A DNA stretch of 52,992 nt from contig JAHEKN010000004.1 in assembly GCA_024638305.1 (NCBI GenBank), positions 1 through 52,992 on the forward strand, in the 5' to 3' direction. Positions 25,445-34,554 of this stretch are shown here, piece after piece. Position numbers and translations under genes: made by a program. The notes beneath the pieces are model-generated. The model worked only from the letters and a program-made list of their open reading frames with translations, did no database searches and was not told where the DNA came from. The number at the start of each line of letters is the position of its first letter. The first letter of the stretch is position 1. The DNA is from Gemmatimonadota bacterium (GTDB lineage Bacteria; Gemmatimonadota; Gemmatimonadetes; Longimicrobiales; Gaopeijiaceae).

Positions 25445-25915
25445 GTGGGTCTGTTCGACTTCGTGAAAGACGCCGGCGCCAAGATCTTCGACCGGAAGCC
25501 CAAGGGCGAGTCCGCCGAGGAGCAGGTGGCGGAGCTGCGCAAGGCTGCCGAGCTGCTGCGGTTCGCGCAGAGCATGAAGCTGCCGGTGCAGGACCTGAGG
25601 GTAGACTTCAACAACGGCGTGGCGACCGTGCACGGCACTGCCGAGAGCACGGCGATCAAGGAAAACATCGTCATCGGAATCGGGAACGTGGAGGGCGTGG
25701 CCCAGGTGGACGACCGCATGCAGGTCGTGACCCCGGAGCCCCCGGCACAGTTCTACACGATCAAGCCGGGTGACTCGCTTTCCAAGATCGCGAAGGCCTA
25801 TTACGGCGATCCCATGAAGTACACGGTGATCTTCGAGGCCAACCAGCCGATGCTGAAGGACCCGGATCTCATCTATCCCGGCCAGGTCGTGCGGATACCG
25901 GCGATCGAGAGCTAG
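25445..25915 (+). CDS. kbp: BON-LysM protein, Kbp (YgaU)-like
   Basis: A 156-residue protein starting at GTG 25445, with GAGGAGAG upstream. It begins with GLFDFVKDAGAKIFD, very close to the start of E. coli Kbp/YgaU. A BON domain follows (about 35-95, with NVEGVAQVDDRMQV) and then a C-terminal LysM domain (103-152, FYTIKPGDSLSKIAKAYYGD to YPGQVVRIP). It has no signal peptide. In E. coli this protein is a cytoplasmic potassium-binding protein; whether the homologue here senses potassium is inferred from similarity only. Confidence 0.92.
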   Translation: MGLFDFVKDAGAKIFDRKPKGESAEEQVAELRKAAELLRFAQSMKLPVQDLRVDFNNGVATVHGTAESTAIKENIVIGIGNVEGVAQVDDRMQVVTPEPPAQFYTIKPGDSLSKIAKAYYGDPMKYTVIFEANQPMLKDPDLIYPGQVVRIPAIES

Positions 25916-25975
25916 TCGATACGCCGAGCGGGATACCACGCGCGTCCGGGTTGACCGGGCCGCGGTCGATCCGGC

Positions 25976-26010
25976 AACGGGGTCTCCGGGACGGTCCCGG
26001 GGCCCCGTTT
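25976..26010 (+). terminator. terminator hairpin after the Kbp-like gene
   Basis: A two-part hairpin: the outer stem AACGGGG/CCCCGTT (25976-25982 with 26003-26009) encloses an inner stem CCGGGA/TCCCGG with a three-base loop, followed by TTTCT. It lies between two convergent genes, 61 bases past the Kbp-like stop and just before the stop of the DUF1295 gene, and could serve both. Confidence 0.7.
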
Positions 26011-26017
26011 CTACCGC

Positions 26018-26800
26018 TCAGCGCGTAAACCAGGGGAAAAAGGCGCTGGTCTTGTCCGTGTAGTGCCGGTAGTCCGGTTTGCTGCGCTCCAGGTTCTTCT
26101 CGAGCATCCTGATGCCCGAGATCCGCAGGAGCAGCACGGACATCAGAATGGGGCTGACGATCGTCCAGATCGCGGCTGGCCGGCCGAGCGCCAGCGCGAA
26201 GAACCCCCACCAAACCAGAAAGTCGCCGAAGTAGTTGGGGTGTCGCGAGTAGCGCCAGAGCCCCGTATCGAGGACCCTGCCATGGTTCTCCGGGACCAAC
26301 TTGAACCGGACGAGCTGAAAGTCGGCCACGGTCTCCAGGAACAAGCCCAAGACCACCAGTCCGATCCCGACCCCATCCGTCCATTCCACCGGACCGGCGG
26401 GCGCCTGGGCCTGGGTCGCAACGAAGAGCGGGGCCGAGATGATCCAGAGCAGGAGCGCCTGGAGCAGGAAGACCGTGAACAGGCTGACCAGGGGGAACCA
26501 TGACCCCCACCGGGTGCGCATCGCCGCGTAGCGCCGGTCTTCGCCCCGGCCGCGGTTGCGAAGCGCGATGTGCGCGGTGAGCCGGAGCCCCCATACCGAC
26601 ACGAGCACGAGCGTGACGAGCGTGCGTGCGTCCGCCGGTCCGCCGCGGCTCGAGTAGAAGTACGCCAGCGCCACGAATCCGAGTCCCCAGAACACGTCGA
26701 CGATGCCCGCATCCCTCAGTGCGAGACTGAGGAGCCAGAGCAGCGTCGCCGCCGCGGCCACCAGGGGGAGGGGCGCCAGGTAGGGTTCCGCCGGGATCAT
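26018..26800 (-). CDS. DUF1295 (steroid 5-alpha-reductase-like) membrane protein
   Basis: A 260-residue integral membrane protein with about six hydrophobic helices; start ATG 26800. The C-terminal segment carries the family motif: KLVPENHGRVLDTGLWRYSR followed by HPNYFGDFLVWWGFF, and ends with SKPDYRHYTDKTSAFFPWF. This is the DUF1295 / 3-oxo-5-alpha-steroid 4-dehydrogenase-like group, NADPH-dependent membrane reductases of lipid-like substrates. The true substrate in bacteria is not known. Its start region is divergent from the PAP2 gene. Confidence 0.9.
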   Translation of the reverse strand: MIPAEPYLAPLPLVAAAATLLWLLSLALRDAGIVDVFWGLGFVALAYFYSSRGGPADARTLVTLVLVSVWGLRLTAHIALRNRGRGEDRRYAAMRTRWGSWFPLVSLFTVFLLQALLLWIISAPLFVATQAQAPAGPVEWTDGVGIGLVVLGLFLETVADFQLVRFKLVPENHGRVLDTGLWRYSRHPNYFGDFLVWWGFFALALGRPAAIWTIVSPILMSVLLLRISGIRMLEKNLERSKPDYRHYTDKTSAFFPWFTR

Positions 26801-26849
26801 GGGCCGACAAGCTATCGAGGACACGGGGGCGGGACTACCATTCGGACCG

Positions 26850-27719
26850 ATGGAGAACACTGTGCGACGGACGGGTTGGGTCGGGGGCCTCGTGTTGACA
26901 GCCCTGATCGGGGGAGGTGGAGCACCGGCGGCGGCCCAGGCGACCTCGGGTGGGGTCGAGGCGCCGGACCCGGCGACGGAGCGCCCGCCCCTCCGTCCGC
27001 TTCGGGACTTCGGCGGGGCCGTTCTCGACTTCGGCCACGATTTCTGGGAGGTCCTCCCCACCGGGTACGATCAGGAGCGCGCCCTGAGACTTGCCGGCGT
27101 GCTCGCCGTGGCGGCGGCGCTCTACACCGTGGACGACGAGATCACGGCGAGGCTCCGAGATCATGATCCCGGGACCCTGCGCGCGGGGCTCCGTGACGTC
27201 GGGGACGCGTTCGAGCCCCTCGGCATGATGGGGAACACCAATGTCTATTACGCAGCCACCGCGACGATCGCGTACTTCCTGCGCTTCGAGCGGGTCCAGC
27301 TCGCCGCCAAGGAGTTGATGTTTTCGCACTGGATCGCGGGCCTCACGCGGAAATCGGTGGGGAGGCTCGTTGGCCGGAGACGCCCGGATGACGGAGCCGA
27401 CGCCAGCACGTTCGATTCCGGGAACGGGACGTCGTTTCCATCGGGCCACACGTCCACGATCTTCCAGGTCGCGCACGTTCTTTCCCACCACATCGACCGG
27501 ACTCCGGCGACCGTGGCGCTCTACGGGATCGCGGGGGCCGTGGCGTTCCAGAGGCTCGACGCCGAGTCGCACTGGGCGTCCGACGTGTGGGTCGGTGCCG
27601 CCTGGGGTCTGGCCGTGTCGCACGCGGTCGTGGCCCGTGAGGAGCGGGGGCGGCTGAACCTGATGCTCGCGCCGGCTCCGTCCGGCGGGCTCTCACTGGG
27701 AGTCGGGTTCACCCACTGA
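26850..27719 (+). CDS. PAP2-family phosphatase with signal peptide
   Basis: A 289-residue protein starting at ATG 26850. After a signal peptide (to about residue 30, PAAAQA) and a 90-residue linker comes the PAP2 phosphatase core. The three motifs are K-x6-RP (KSVGRLVGRRRPDD), PSGHT, and a final ESHWASD in which the usual SR is replaced by ES but the catalytic His and Asp remain. It is expected to dephosphorylate a lipid phosphate at the periplasmic face (phosphatidate or undecaprenyl pyrophosphate type). The C-terminus LSLGVGFTH looks like an outer-membrane beta-strand, so a short barrel segment is possible. Confidence 0.86.
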   Translation: MENTVRRTGWVGGLVLTALIGGGGAPAAAQATSGGVEAPDPATERPPLRPLRDFGGAVLDFGHDFWEVLPTGYDQERALRLAGVLAVAAALYTVDDEITARLRDHDPGTLRAGLRDVGDAFEPLGMMGNTNVYYAATATIAYFLRFERVQLAAKELMFSHWIAGLTRKSVGRLVGRRRPDDGADASTFDSGNGTSFPSGHTSTIFQVAHVLSHHIDRTPATVALYGIAGAVAFQRLDAESHWASDVWVGAAWGLAVSHAVVAREERGRLNLMLAPAPSGGLSLGVGFTH

Positions 27720-27780
27720 GGGCCGCTCGACCTCGATCCCCCGGTCGGCGTGGGCGCGCCCATGGCCGCGGCCGGGCGCT

Positions 27781-30513
27781 TCAGCCGGTGTTCTTGAGGC
27801 CGCGTGCAATACCCTGCACCGAGGCCAGCAGGGCCTCGAACAGGGCTTCGTCCTCCCGGTCGGAGGCTCTCCAGCGGGCGAGCAGATCCACCTGGAGCAG
27901 GTTCATGGGGTCGACATACGGGTTCCTGAGCCGAATGGACCGCTGGAGGGTCGGGTCGCCGTCCAGAATGGCATCGGCCTCCGTCAGGTCCAGGATCACC
28001 CGCTCGGTGCGGGCAAACTCCTCCTCGATCGATCGGAACACGGTGTGGGTCGATTCGGGCGCGAGCTGGACGTAGCGTTCGGCGATCTCCAGGTCGGACT
28101 TGGCGAGCACCATCTCGACGTCGTCGACGAGCGCGGCCAGAAACGGCCACGAACGCACGGCACCCGCCACCGCGTCGCGGCCCAGTCCGTCGATCGCGGC
28201 CTCCAGGCCCGTGCCCATGCCGTACCAGCCCGGCAGGGTGGCGCGCGTCTGGGTCCAGGCGAACACCCACGGGATGGCCCGCAGGTCCTGGATGCCACGC
28301 TGGGCCCGCCGGGCTGCCGGGCGTGAGCCGATCGACATGCGCTCGATCACATCGACCGGGGTGGCCGCCCGGAAGAACTCGTAGAAGCGAGGCTCGTCGT
28401 AGACGAGCGCCCTATACTTGGCTCGGCCCGCCTCGGCCATGACCTCGGCAATCGCCGCCCAGGATGGATCTTCCCGAGGACCGGGAGCGAACGCTTCCGA
28501 GCCCTTGAGCAGAATCGCCCCCAGCATGCGCTCGAGATTGCGGAGCGCGATGCTCGGAAGCCCGTACTTGGCGTCGATCACTTCGCCCTGCTCAGTCAGG
28601 CGCAGTCGGCCACTGAGCGCGCTTCGGGGGGAAGCCTCGACCGCCCGATACACCTTCCCTCCGCCGCGCGAGACCGTGCCCCCCCGTCCGTGGAACACCG
28701 TGAGACGGGCTCCGGCCGCGTCCGAAACGTCCGCCATGCGTTGCTGCGCCTTCTGGAGCGACCAGCGCGCCGACGCGATGCCGCCGTCCTTGCTCGAGTC
28801 CGAATACCCGATCATCACGATCTGTCGACGGCCCCTGCGCTCCAGGTGCGGCCCATAGCAGGGGTCGGCGTAAAGAGCGCCCAGGGTCAGGCCTGCCTCG
28901 CGCAGGTCCGGCACGGTCTCGAACAGAGGAGCCACGTCGAGCGGAACGGATCCGTCCGGCTCGACGAGCCCCCCCCAGCGCGCGAGGAGCAGGATCGAGA
29001 GAACGTCGTCCACGCCCTGTGCCATACTGATCACGAACGGCCCGACCGCTTCGGACCCGTAGCGCGCGCGCCCATCCGCGATGGCCTGGAATACGGTGAG
29101 GGCCCGCTCCGCGCGGGCGCGGCCGGCCGCGTCCGTGGGCAGCGCGGGGACTGGCGCCCGGTCCTCGATGAGCTCGCGCAAGCGAGTGGTGCGGTCAGCC
29201 GCCGACCAATCGGTCCACCCCGGTTCGCCCAGGAGGGCGGCGAGCACGTCGCGATGCTCGCGCGCGTCCTGGCGAACGTCCAGCGTGGCCAGGTGGAACC
29301 CGAATGCCTCGGCTCGCCGCCGCAGTCGGCGCACGGTGAACAGGCCGGCGTGCCGACCGCGGTTGGCCTCGAGGCTCCGTTCGATCGCGACCAGGTCCTC
29401 GACCAGCTCCGCCGGGTCCACATAGGCGCCGGGCCGGTCGTCGCGCGTGGCCTGGAGCCGCACTCCCATCAGGTGCAGAAGCACACGATACCCCATCCGC
29501 ATCGCTCCAGGTGAGAGCGCCGAGGCGGCCTCGGGGAAGAGCCGCGTGTACGCGGCGATGCGGTGCTCGATCTCGGAGGACCAGGCGACGCGGGTGGACG
29601 ACTGGCTGAGCTGGCGGGAGAGAGCATCCACTTCCGGTAGGTACCGGCTCAGGATCAGGGTGCGGTGCCGTGCGAGCGTCTCCCGGATGGTGCGCTCGTC
29701 CACGTTGGGGTTGCCGTCCATGTCGCCACCCACCCAGGAGGCCACGCGGACGAGCGGCCGGTCCGGTGGCGTAGCCGCGTCGCCGTACGCGTCGGCCAGG
29801 CCCGCCTCCACCGATTCGAGGAACGCAGGCAGGACCCGGTAGAGCACCCCCGCCACGTAGAAGAGCACGTGCTCTCGCTCGTCGGCGATCGTCGGGCGCT
29901 CCCGCGGCTGCTCCTCCGTCTGCCACGCGGTCGTCACCTCGGCGCGGATACGAGCCAGCGCCGTCGCCTCCTCGCCCGGCGTCCGCTCGGGACTCAGGCG
30001 CTCCAGGAGCCGCTCCGCCATGCGCTGCTGCTTTTCGAGGACGACCCGGCGCGTCGCCTCGGTCGGATGGGCCGTGAAGACCGGCTCCAGGCTGGCCTCC
30101 TCGAGCAGGGCGATTGCGTCTTCCAGGCCCACCCCGGCTCCGGCCACGCGCCGGAAGGCATCGGCCAGCGAGCCCCCCTGAGGCGTATCGCCAGCCTGGA
30201 GGTACGATCGACCACGGCGGATGCGATGGACCTGTTCGGCGAGGTTCACGACCTGGAAGTAGGTGGAGAACGCCCGCACCAACTCACCGGCGCGGTCGGC
30301 GGAGAGCCCACGCACGGCGGTCTCCAGGTCGCCGCAGTCGCGACCCGCGCCCTCGCGCCGGAAGATGGCCGCGGTGCGCACGCGCTCGACCAAGGGGAAG
30401 AGCCACTCGGGGCCCTGTTCACGCAGCACGTCCCCAACGAGCTCGCCCATCAGCCGAACGTCTGCCCGCAGCGGCTCGTCCTTGGGTGGGAACCGGATCT
30501 CTCTCAGGCTCAC
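27781..30513 (-). CDS. ppc: phosphoenolpyruvate carboxylase
   Basis: A 910-residue, full-length bacterial PEP carboxylase. Key motifs: VFTAHPTEATRR with the catalytic His, GGDMDGNPNV, GYSDSSKDGG, FHGRGGTVSRGGG and the conserved C-terminal NTG. It makes oxaloacetate from PEP and bicarbonate to refill the TCA cycle. It stands alone on the minus strand, convergent with the PAP2 gene and divergent from the symporter genes. No oddity is seen. Confidence 0.97.
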   Translation of the reverse strand: MSLREIRFPPKDEPLRADVRLMGELVGDVLREQGPEWLFPLVERVRTAAIFRREGAGRDCGDLETAVRGLSADRAGELVRAFSTYFQVVNLAEQVHRIRRGRSYLQAGDTPQGGSLADAFRRVAGAGVGLEDAIALLEEASLEPVFTAHPTEATRRVVLEKQQRMAERLLERLSPERTPGEEATALARIRAEVTTAWQTEEQPRERPTIADEREHVLFYVAGVLYRVLPAFLESVEAGLADAYGDAATPPDRPLVRVASWVGGDMDGNPNVDERTIRETLARHRTLILSRYLPEVDALSRQLSQSSTRVAWSSEIEHRIAAYTRLFPEAASALSPGAMRMGYRVLLHLMGVRLQATRDDRPGAYVDPAELVEDLVAIERSLEANRGRHAGLFTVRRLRRRAEAFGFHLATLDVRQDAREHRDVLAALLGEPGWTDWSAADRTTRLRELIEDRAPVPALPTDAAGRARAERALTVFQAIADGRARYGSEAVGPFVISMAQGVDDVLSILLLARWGGLVEPDGSVPLDVAPLFETVPDLREAGLTLGALYADPCYGPHLERRGRRQIVMIGYSDSSKDGGIASARWSLQKAQQRMADVSDAAGARLTVFHGRGGTVSRGGGKVYRAVEASPRSALSGRLRLTEQGEVIDAKYGLPSIALRNLERMLGAILLKGSEAFAPGPREDPSWAAIAEVMAEAGRAKYRALVYDEPRFYEFFRAATPVDVIERMSIGSRPAARRAQRGIQDLRAIPWVFAWTQTRATLPGWYGMGTGLEAAIDGLGRDAVAGAVRSWPFLAALVDDVEMVLAKSDLEIAERYVQLAPESTHTVFRSIEEEFARTERVILDLTEADAILDGDPTLQRSIRLRNPYVDPMNLLQVDLLARWRASDREDEALFEALLASVQGIARGLKNTG

Positions 30514-30654
30514 GGCCGGAAACCTCCCTTTTCGTGAGTCCGATCGTCACGGGAGCCGACTGGAAGGTGGCGCAGGTGGGCGGCGTTGTCTGCCCTGGCG
30601 GCCCAGGGGGCACGCCCCGATCTTCGGCCCTCGCCTCCCCAGACCGGAGTTGGA

Positions 30655-30963
30655 ATGCCGATCCCGAAGCCGGATCACGATCACGACACGTCCCGCCAAG
30701 CGCACCGTGACTACTGGAGGCGCAACGTCCGCCTCCTCAGCGGGCTCCTCGTTGTCTGGTTCGTTGCGTCCTACGGATTCGGGATCCTCTGGGTCGACTG
30801 GCTCAACGCCGTCCGCATCCCCGGCACCGGGTTCCCGCTGGGATTTTGGTTCGCCCAGCAGGGTTCCATCTACGTCTTCGTCGCCCTGATCTTCCTCTAC
30901 GTCTGGCGGATGAATCGTCTCGACGAAGAGTACGGCGTCTCCGAGGAGGGGGATGCGTCGTGA
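30655..30963 (+). CDS. DUF4212 protein, small subunit of a sodium:solute symporter
   Basis: A 102-residue protein starting at ATG 30655 with GGAG upstream. It shows the DUF4212 pattern: an N-terminal YWRRNVRLLSGLLVVWFVAS helix and a second helix after GTGFPLGFWFAQQGSIYVF, ending YVWRMNRLDEEYGV. It has two transmembrane helices. The gene always precedes a family member like the symporter next to it, and here its TGA overlaps the symporter's GTG (GTGA), so the two proteins are made in a coupled way and probably form one complex. Confidence 0.92.
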   Translation: MPIPKPDHDHDTSRQAHRDYWRRNVRLLSGLLVVWFVASYGFGILWVDWLNAVRIPGTGFPLGFWFAQQGSIYVFVALIFLYVWRMNRLDEEYGVSEEGDAS

Positions 30964-32663
30964 GCGTGCAGGCGTGGACCTTCGTCATCGTCGGCCTGAC
31001 CTTCGCGCTCTACATCGGGGTCGCGGTGTGGTCTCGGGCCGGGTCGACCCGGGACTTCTACGTGGCCGGCGGGGGCGTTTCGCCGTTGGCCAACGGCATG
31101 GCTACCGCGGCGGACTGGATGTCGGCGGCGTCGTTCATCTCGATGGCCGGTCTGGTCTCGTTCCTTGGGTACGACGGCTCCGTGTACCTGATGGGCTGGA
31201 CCGGGGGCTACGTGCTGCTCGCGCTCCTGCTCGCTCCCTACCTGCGGAAGTTCGGCAAGTACACCGTTCCCGATTTCGTCGGTGACCGCTACTACTCGCA
31301 GCTCGCCCGCGTCGTGGCCGTGGTCTGCGCGATCTTCGTCTCGTTCACCTACGTGTCGGGGCAGATGCGGGGCGTGGGCATCGTCTTCAGCCGGTTTCTC
31401 GAAGTCCCGATCACCACGGGCGTCATCATCGGTATGGGGCTCGTCTTCTTCTACGCTGTCCTTGGCGGCATGAAGGGGATCACCTACACCCAGGTGGCGC
31501 AGTACTGCGTGCTGATCTTCGCCTATCTCGTGCCCGCGATCTTCATCTCGATGCTCGTGGCCGGGACCGTCATCCCGCAGCTCGGATTCGGAGGGACCGA
31601 CGCGGCCTCGGGCGAATTCCTGCTCGACCGGTTGAACGGCCTGCACGACGAGCTCGGATTTGCGCCTTACACGAGCGGAGCAAAGTCCAGGCTCGACGTA
31701 TTCGCGATCACGGCCGCCCTGATGGTCGGGACCGCCGGACTGCCCCACGTCATCATCCGATTCTTCACCGTTCCGCGCGTGCGCGACGCACGCATTTCCG
31801 TCGGGTGGGCCCTGGTCTTCATCGCCATCCTTTACACGACAGCGCCAGCCGTAGCGGTCTTTGCCCGCACCAACCTCCTGGCAACGGTAGCCGAGCAGCC
31901 CTACGCCGACGTTCCGGAGTGGTTCGAGAAGTGGGAGGACACCGGGCTCATTGCGTTCGACGACGTCAACGGCGATGGCCTGATCCAGTACGTTGGACCG
32001 GCGGCGAGCACACCGAACGAGCTCACCGTGGACCGAGACATCATGGTGTTGGCCAACCCTGAGATCGCGGGGCTACCGGCCTGGGTCGTCGGACTGGTCG
32101 CGGCCGGTGGGTTGGCCGCCGCGCTGTCCACCGCGGCGGGACTGCTGTTGGTCGTGTCCTCGGCCGTGAGCCACGACCTGCTCAAGCGCGGCCTCATGCC
32201 CGAGATCACGGAGAAGGGCGAGTTGCTCGCGGCCCGGGTGAGCGCGGCAGTGGCCGTGGTGGTGGCCGGATACCTGGGCATCGATCCCCCGGGGTTCGTG
32301 GCGGAGGTCGTGGCCTTTGCGTTCGGGCTCGCGGCGTCCTCCTTCTTCCCGGTGCTCATCCTGGGGATCTTCTCCCGGCGTATGAATCGAGAGGGAGCGG
32401 TTGCCGGGATGGTGGTGGGCATCGTCTTCACGGCCGCGTACATCGTCTACTTCAAGTTCGTGAACCCGGCGGCTGACACGGCCGAGAACTGGTGGTGGGG
32501 GATCTCTCCGGAGGGCATCGGCACCGTCGGGATGGCCCTCAACTTCGCCGTATCTCTCACCGTGTCCCGGTTCACCCCGGCGCCGCCTGAGGCGGTGCAG
32601 CGGATGGTGGAGGAGATCCGCATCCCCCGTGGCGCCGGTCCTCCGCGCGAGATCCAGGCCTGA
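30960..32663 (+). CDS. sodium:solute symporter family protein (VC_2705-like, ActP-related)
   Basis: A 567-residue transporter with 13 or so hydrophobic helices. The SSS signature FYVAGGGVSPLANGMATAAD and DWMSAASFISMAGLV, plus GLAAALSTAAGLLLVVSSAVSHDL, place it near acetate permease ActP. A polar loop at about residues 320-370 holds an EF-hand-like DVNGDGLIQY segment, typical of this DUF4212-linked subfamily and possibly calcium-binding. It should import a small carboxylate with sodium; substrate not provable. A small membrane protein gene follows after one base. Confidence 0.93.
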   Translation: MSVQAWTFVIVGLTFALYIGVAVWSRAGSTRDFYVAGGGVSPLANGMATAADWMSAASFISMAGLVSFLGYDGSVYLMGWTGGYVLLALLLAPYLRKFGKYTVPDFVGDRYYSQLARVVAVVCAIFVSFTYVSGQMRGVGIVFSRFLEVPITTGVIIGMGLVFFYAVLGGMKGITYTQVAQYCVLIFAYLVPAIFISMLVAGTVIPQLGFGGTDAASGEFLLDRLNGLHDELGFAPYTSGAKSRLDVFAITAALMVGTAGLPHVIIRFFTVPRVRDARISVGWALVFIAILYTTAPAVAVFARTNLLATVAEQPYADVPEWFEKWEDTGLIAFDDVNGDGLIQYVGPAASTPNELTVDRDIMVLANPEIAGLPAWVVGLVAAGGLAAALSTAAGLLLVVSSAVSHDLLKRGLMPEITEKGELLAARVSAAVAVVVAGYLGIDPPGFVAEVVAFAFGLAASSFFPVLILGIFSRRMNREGAVAGMVVGIVFTAAYIVYFKFVNPAADTAENWWWGISPEGIGTVGMALNFAVSLTVSRFTPAPPEAVQRMVEEIRIPRGAGPPREIQA

Positions 32664-32664
32664 C

Positions 32665-33048
32665 GTGGAATCCTGGGCGGGGCGCGACACCGCCTACGTC
32701 TGCTTCCTGTTCTCGGGGTCGACGGCGCTCGCGATCCGGGGTCTCGGTGCCCTTCCTCTGGACACCGGTACGGCGGGCGGGATCGGATTCCTAGTGGTCC
32801 TGCCGCTCTTCGGGGCGGCGCTCATCGCCGTGGGCGGGGGAGTCGTGCTGACGGTCATCCATCATGACGATTGGGGACTCGGACTCCTGGCGCTGCTGAG
32901 CGCGGCCTATCTGGTCCAGTTCTTCGCCGAGTGGGGCTCGCCGGCGGTGCAGAGCATGGTGCCGCTGGCCTACGGTGTGGTCGTGGTCGCGGTCTGCGGG
33001 ACCTGGTTCCTCCACCGCCGCAGGAAGCATCGTCCCGGCCGAGAGTGA
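32665..33048 (+). CDS. small membrane protein, unknown
   Basis: A 127-residue protein beginning at GTG 32665, one base after the symporter stop. It has about four hydrophobic helices (residues 8-30, 34-58, 68-88 and 95-115) and a basic C-terminal tail, HRRRKHRPGRE. I do not recognise a family. The tight spacing suggests it is co-transcribed with the symporter and may be an accessory subunit, but this is inference. Confidence 0.65.
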   Translation: MESWAGRDTAYVCFLFSGSTALAIRGLGALPLDTGTAGGIGFLVVLPLFGAALIAVGGGVVLTVIHHDDWGLGLLALLSAAYLVQFFAEWGSPAVQSMVPLAYGVVVVAVCGTWFLHRRRKHRPGRE

Positions 33049-33112
33049 CTTGCCCGGCGGGCGGCGCCATCGGCAGCTTGACCGGACAGCCCACTCGTCG
33101 AGGGAGGGACCC

Positions 33113-33736
33113 ATGGGGGACATGTCTCACGGCCGCACTCGCTGGCTCGTGGCGAGCACTCTCGGCCTGGCCGTCGGCATCCCCGGCGGGCTCGCACTCG
33201 GGGCCCCTCTCGAAGTGATCGTCGGGGCCATGCTCGTGACTCCGCTCATGCTGGGGCTCAGCGGTCTGCTGCTCGGCGGCTCGCAGTGGCTCGCCCTGAA
33301 GGACCGAATGCCCGGGGTGGTCCGTTGGATCGGGCTGACCGCCTTGGGCTTCGCCGTCGGATTCACGGTCGCCGTGGTGCTGGTTGAGCAGGGGGGCGAA
33401 CGGCTGACCGGTGAGCCCATGCGGCTAGCGACCGCCGGCACGTTCGGGTTGGCCGCGTCGCTCGTGGTCATGGGCGTGGTCGGCGGCAGCACGCTGGGAC
33501 TGGCCCAATCGCTCGCGGTAAGAGGGGTGGAGGGGGCAATGCGGACATGGACGGTGGCGAGCGCCACGGGGCTGACGGTCGGCTTCCTCGTCGGGATGGG
33601 CCTGGCGACGGCCGCGGGCGGAATGGGCACCGCGCCAGGCCTGGTTCTCTTTCTCTTGAGCAGCGGCGCGGTATACGCTGGCCTGACCGGACGGGCACTC
33701 CAACGGATCGTCCCGGCTGGCGCCGCTTCCCGCTGA
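33113..33736 (+). CDS. small membrane protein with three hydrophobic repeats, unknown
   Basis: A 207-residue protein with ATG 33113 and GGGAGGG upstream. It is almost entirely hydrophobic: about six helices arranged as three similar Gly-rich units (VASTLGLAVGIPGG, IGLTALGFAVGFTVA and VASATGLTVGFLVG). I see no known family. The internal triplication suggests a helical-hairpin repeat fold embedded in the membrane. Confidence 0.65.
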   Translation: MGDMSHGRTRWLVASTLGLAVGIPGGLALGAPLEVIVGAMLVTPLMLGLSGLLLGGSQWLALKDRMPGVVRWIGLTALGFAVGFTVAVVLVEQGGERLTGEPMRLATAGTFGLAASLVVMGVVGGSTLGLAQSLAVRGVEGAMRTWTVASATGLTVGFLVGMGLATAAGGMGTAPGLVLFLLSSGAVYAGLTGRALQRIVPAGAASR

Positions 33737-33742
33737 CGTCCC

Positions 33743-34006
33743 ATGGACTCCGTCGCCCAGTCCCGGCTCAAACGACCCTTGAATGCCATGCCCGACCCGG
33801 TGCGTGACGCACTCGAGCGGCGGGGGCTCCTGCCGGCGTTCGCCGCGCGGCCCCCGTACCAGAGAAACGACTACCTGGGGTGGATCGGTCGCGCGAAGCG
33901 ACCCGAGACGCGGGAGCGGCGCCTGAACCAGATGTTGGAAGAGCTGGCCGATGGTGACCGCTACATGAACATGCCCTATCGGTCGCAGCGCACTCGGAAA
34001 CGATGA
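33743..34006 (+). CDS. YdeI/OmpD-associated family protein, short form
   Basis: An 87-residue protein; residues 30-80 match the C-terminal half of the YdeI / OmpD-associated family: FAARPPYQRNDYLGWI, RAKRPETRERRLNQMLEEL and GDRYMNMP. The usual N-terminal DUF1905 domain is absent. Starts at 33743 or 33788 are both possible. Some relatives bind metal or are linked with bacteriocin or peptide resistance; a role here is unknown. Its 3' end overlaps the start region of the next frame. Confidence 0.78.
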   Translation: MDSVAQSRLKRPLNAMPDPVRDALERRGLLPAFAARPPYQRNDYLGWIGRAKRPETRERRLNQMLEELADGDRYMNMPYRSQRTRKR

Positions 34007-34029
34007 TCTCCATGAGAAGGAGTCGGGAC

Positions 34030-34509
34030 ATGACGCACGGGAACGTGAGAGTGTGGACCGCCGGTGTGGTGGCGGTGGCCCTTTCGGTCCTCGTGCTGCT
34101 TCCGCCGGAGGTTGCCGCGCAGACGGCCGACGCGGAGGCCGTCGAGGTCGTGGTGGACGCGTTCCACCAGGCGTTGGCGACGGGCGACTCCGCCCGGGCG
34201 CTCAGCCTGCTGGCAGAGGACGTGACCATCCTCGAGAGCGGCGGCGTGGAGAGCAAATCGCAATACCGCTCGGGGCACCTCCGCGGCGACATGCGGTTCG
34301 CCCAAGCCGTGCCCCGCGAGCGAGGTGAGATTCGCGTGAGTGTGATCGGCGATGTGGCCTGGGCCTACTCGACCAACGTGGCCCAGGGGACCATGGGAGA
34401 CCGCGAGATCAACTCGCAGGGCGCGGAGCTGGTCGTGCTGGCCCGTGAGGGAGGCAACTGGCTGATCAAGGCGATCCACTGGTCGTCGCGGGCTCGCCGG
34501 GAGGACTGA
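34030..34509 (+). CDS. secreted SnoaL/NTF2-like (DUF4440) protein
   Basis: A 159-residue protein starting at ATG 34030, seven bases after AAGGAG (34017-34022). A signal peptide runs to about residue 31 (PPEVAAQ). The rest has the NTF2-like cone fold: VVVDAFHQALATGDSARALSLLAEDVTI at the start and a WLIKAIHWSSR strand at the end. Such domains bind small ligands or catalyse simple reactions; no catalytic pair is obvious. Function unknown. Confidence 0.8.
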   Translation: MTHGNVRVWTAGVVAVALSVLVLLPPEVAAQTADAEAVEVVVDAFHQALATGDSARALSLLAEDVTILESGGVESKSQYRSGHLRGDMRFAQAVPRERGEIRVSVIGDVAWAYSTNVAQGTMGDREINSQGAELVVLAREGGNWLIKAIHWSSRARRED

Positions 34510-34554
34510 CGGCCAGGCGGCACCACGATACCGCTTCTTGGAGCGCCCCGGGGG

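Noticed and set aside
25445-25915. Peptidoglycan-targeted secreted LysM protein
   Set aside because: There is no signal peptide, and the N-terminus and BON-LysM order match cytoplasmic Kbp.
27751-27762. 12-base palindrome TGGGCGCGCCCA between the PAP2 and ppc genes
   Set aside because: It has no loop and no T-tract, so it is not a terminator, and such words are common in this base composition.
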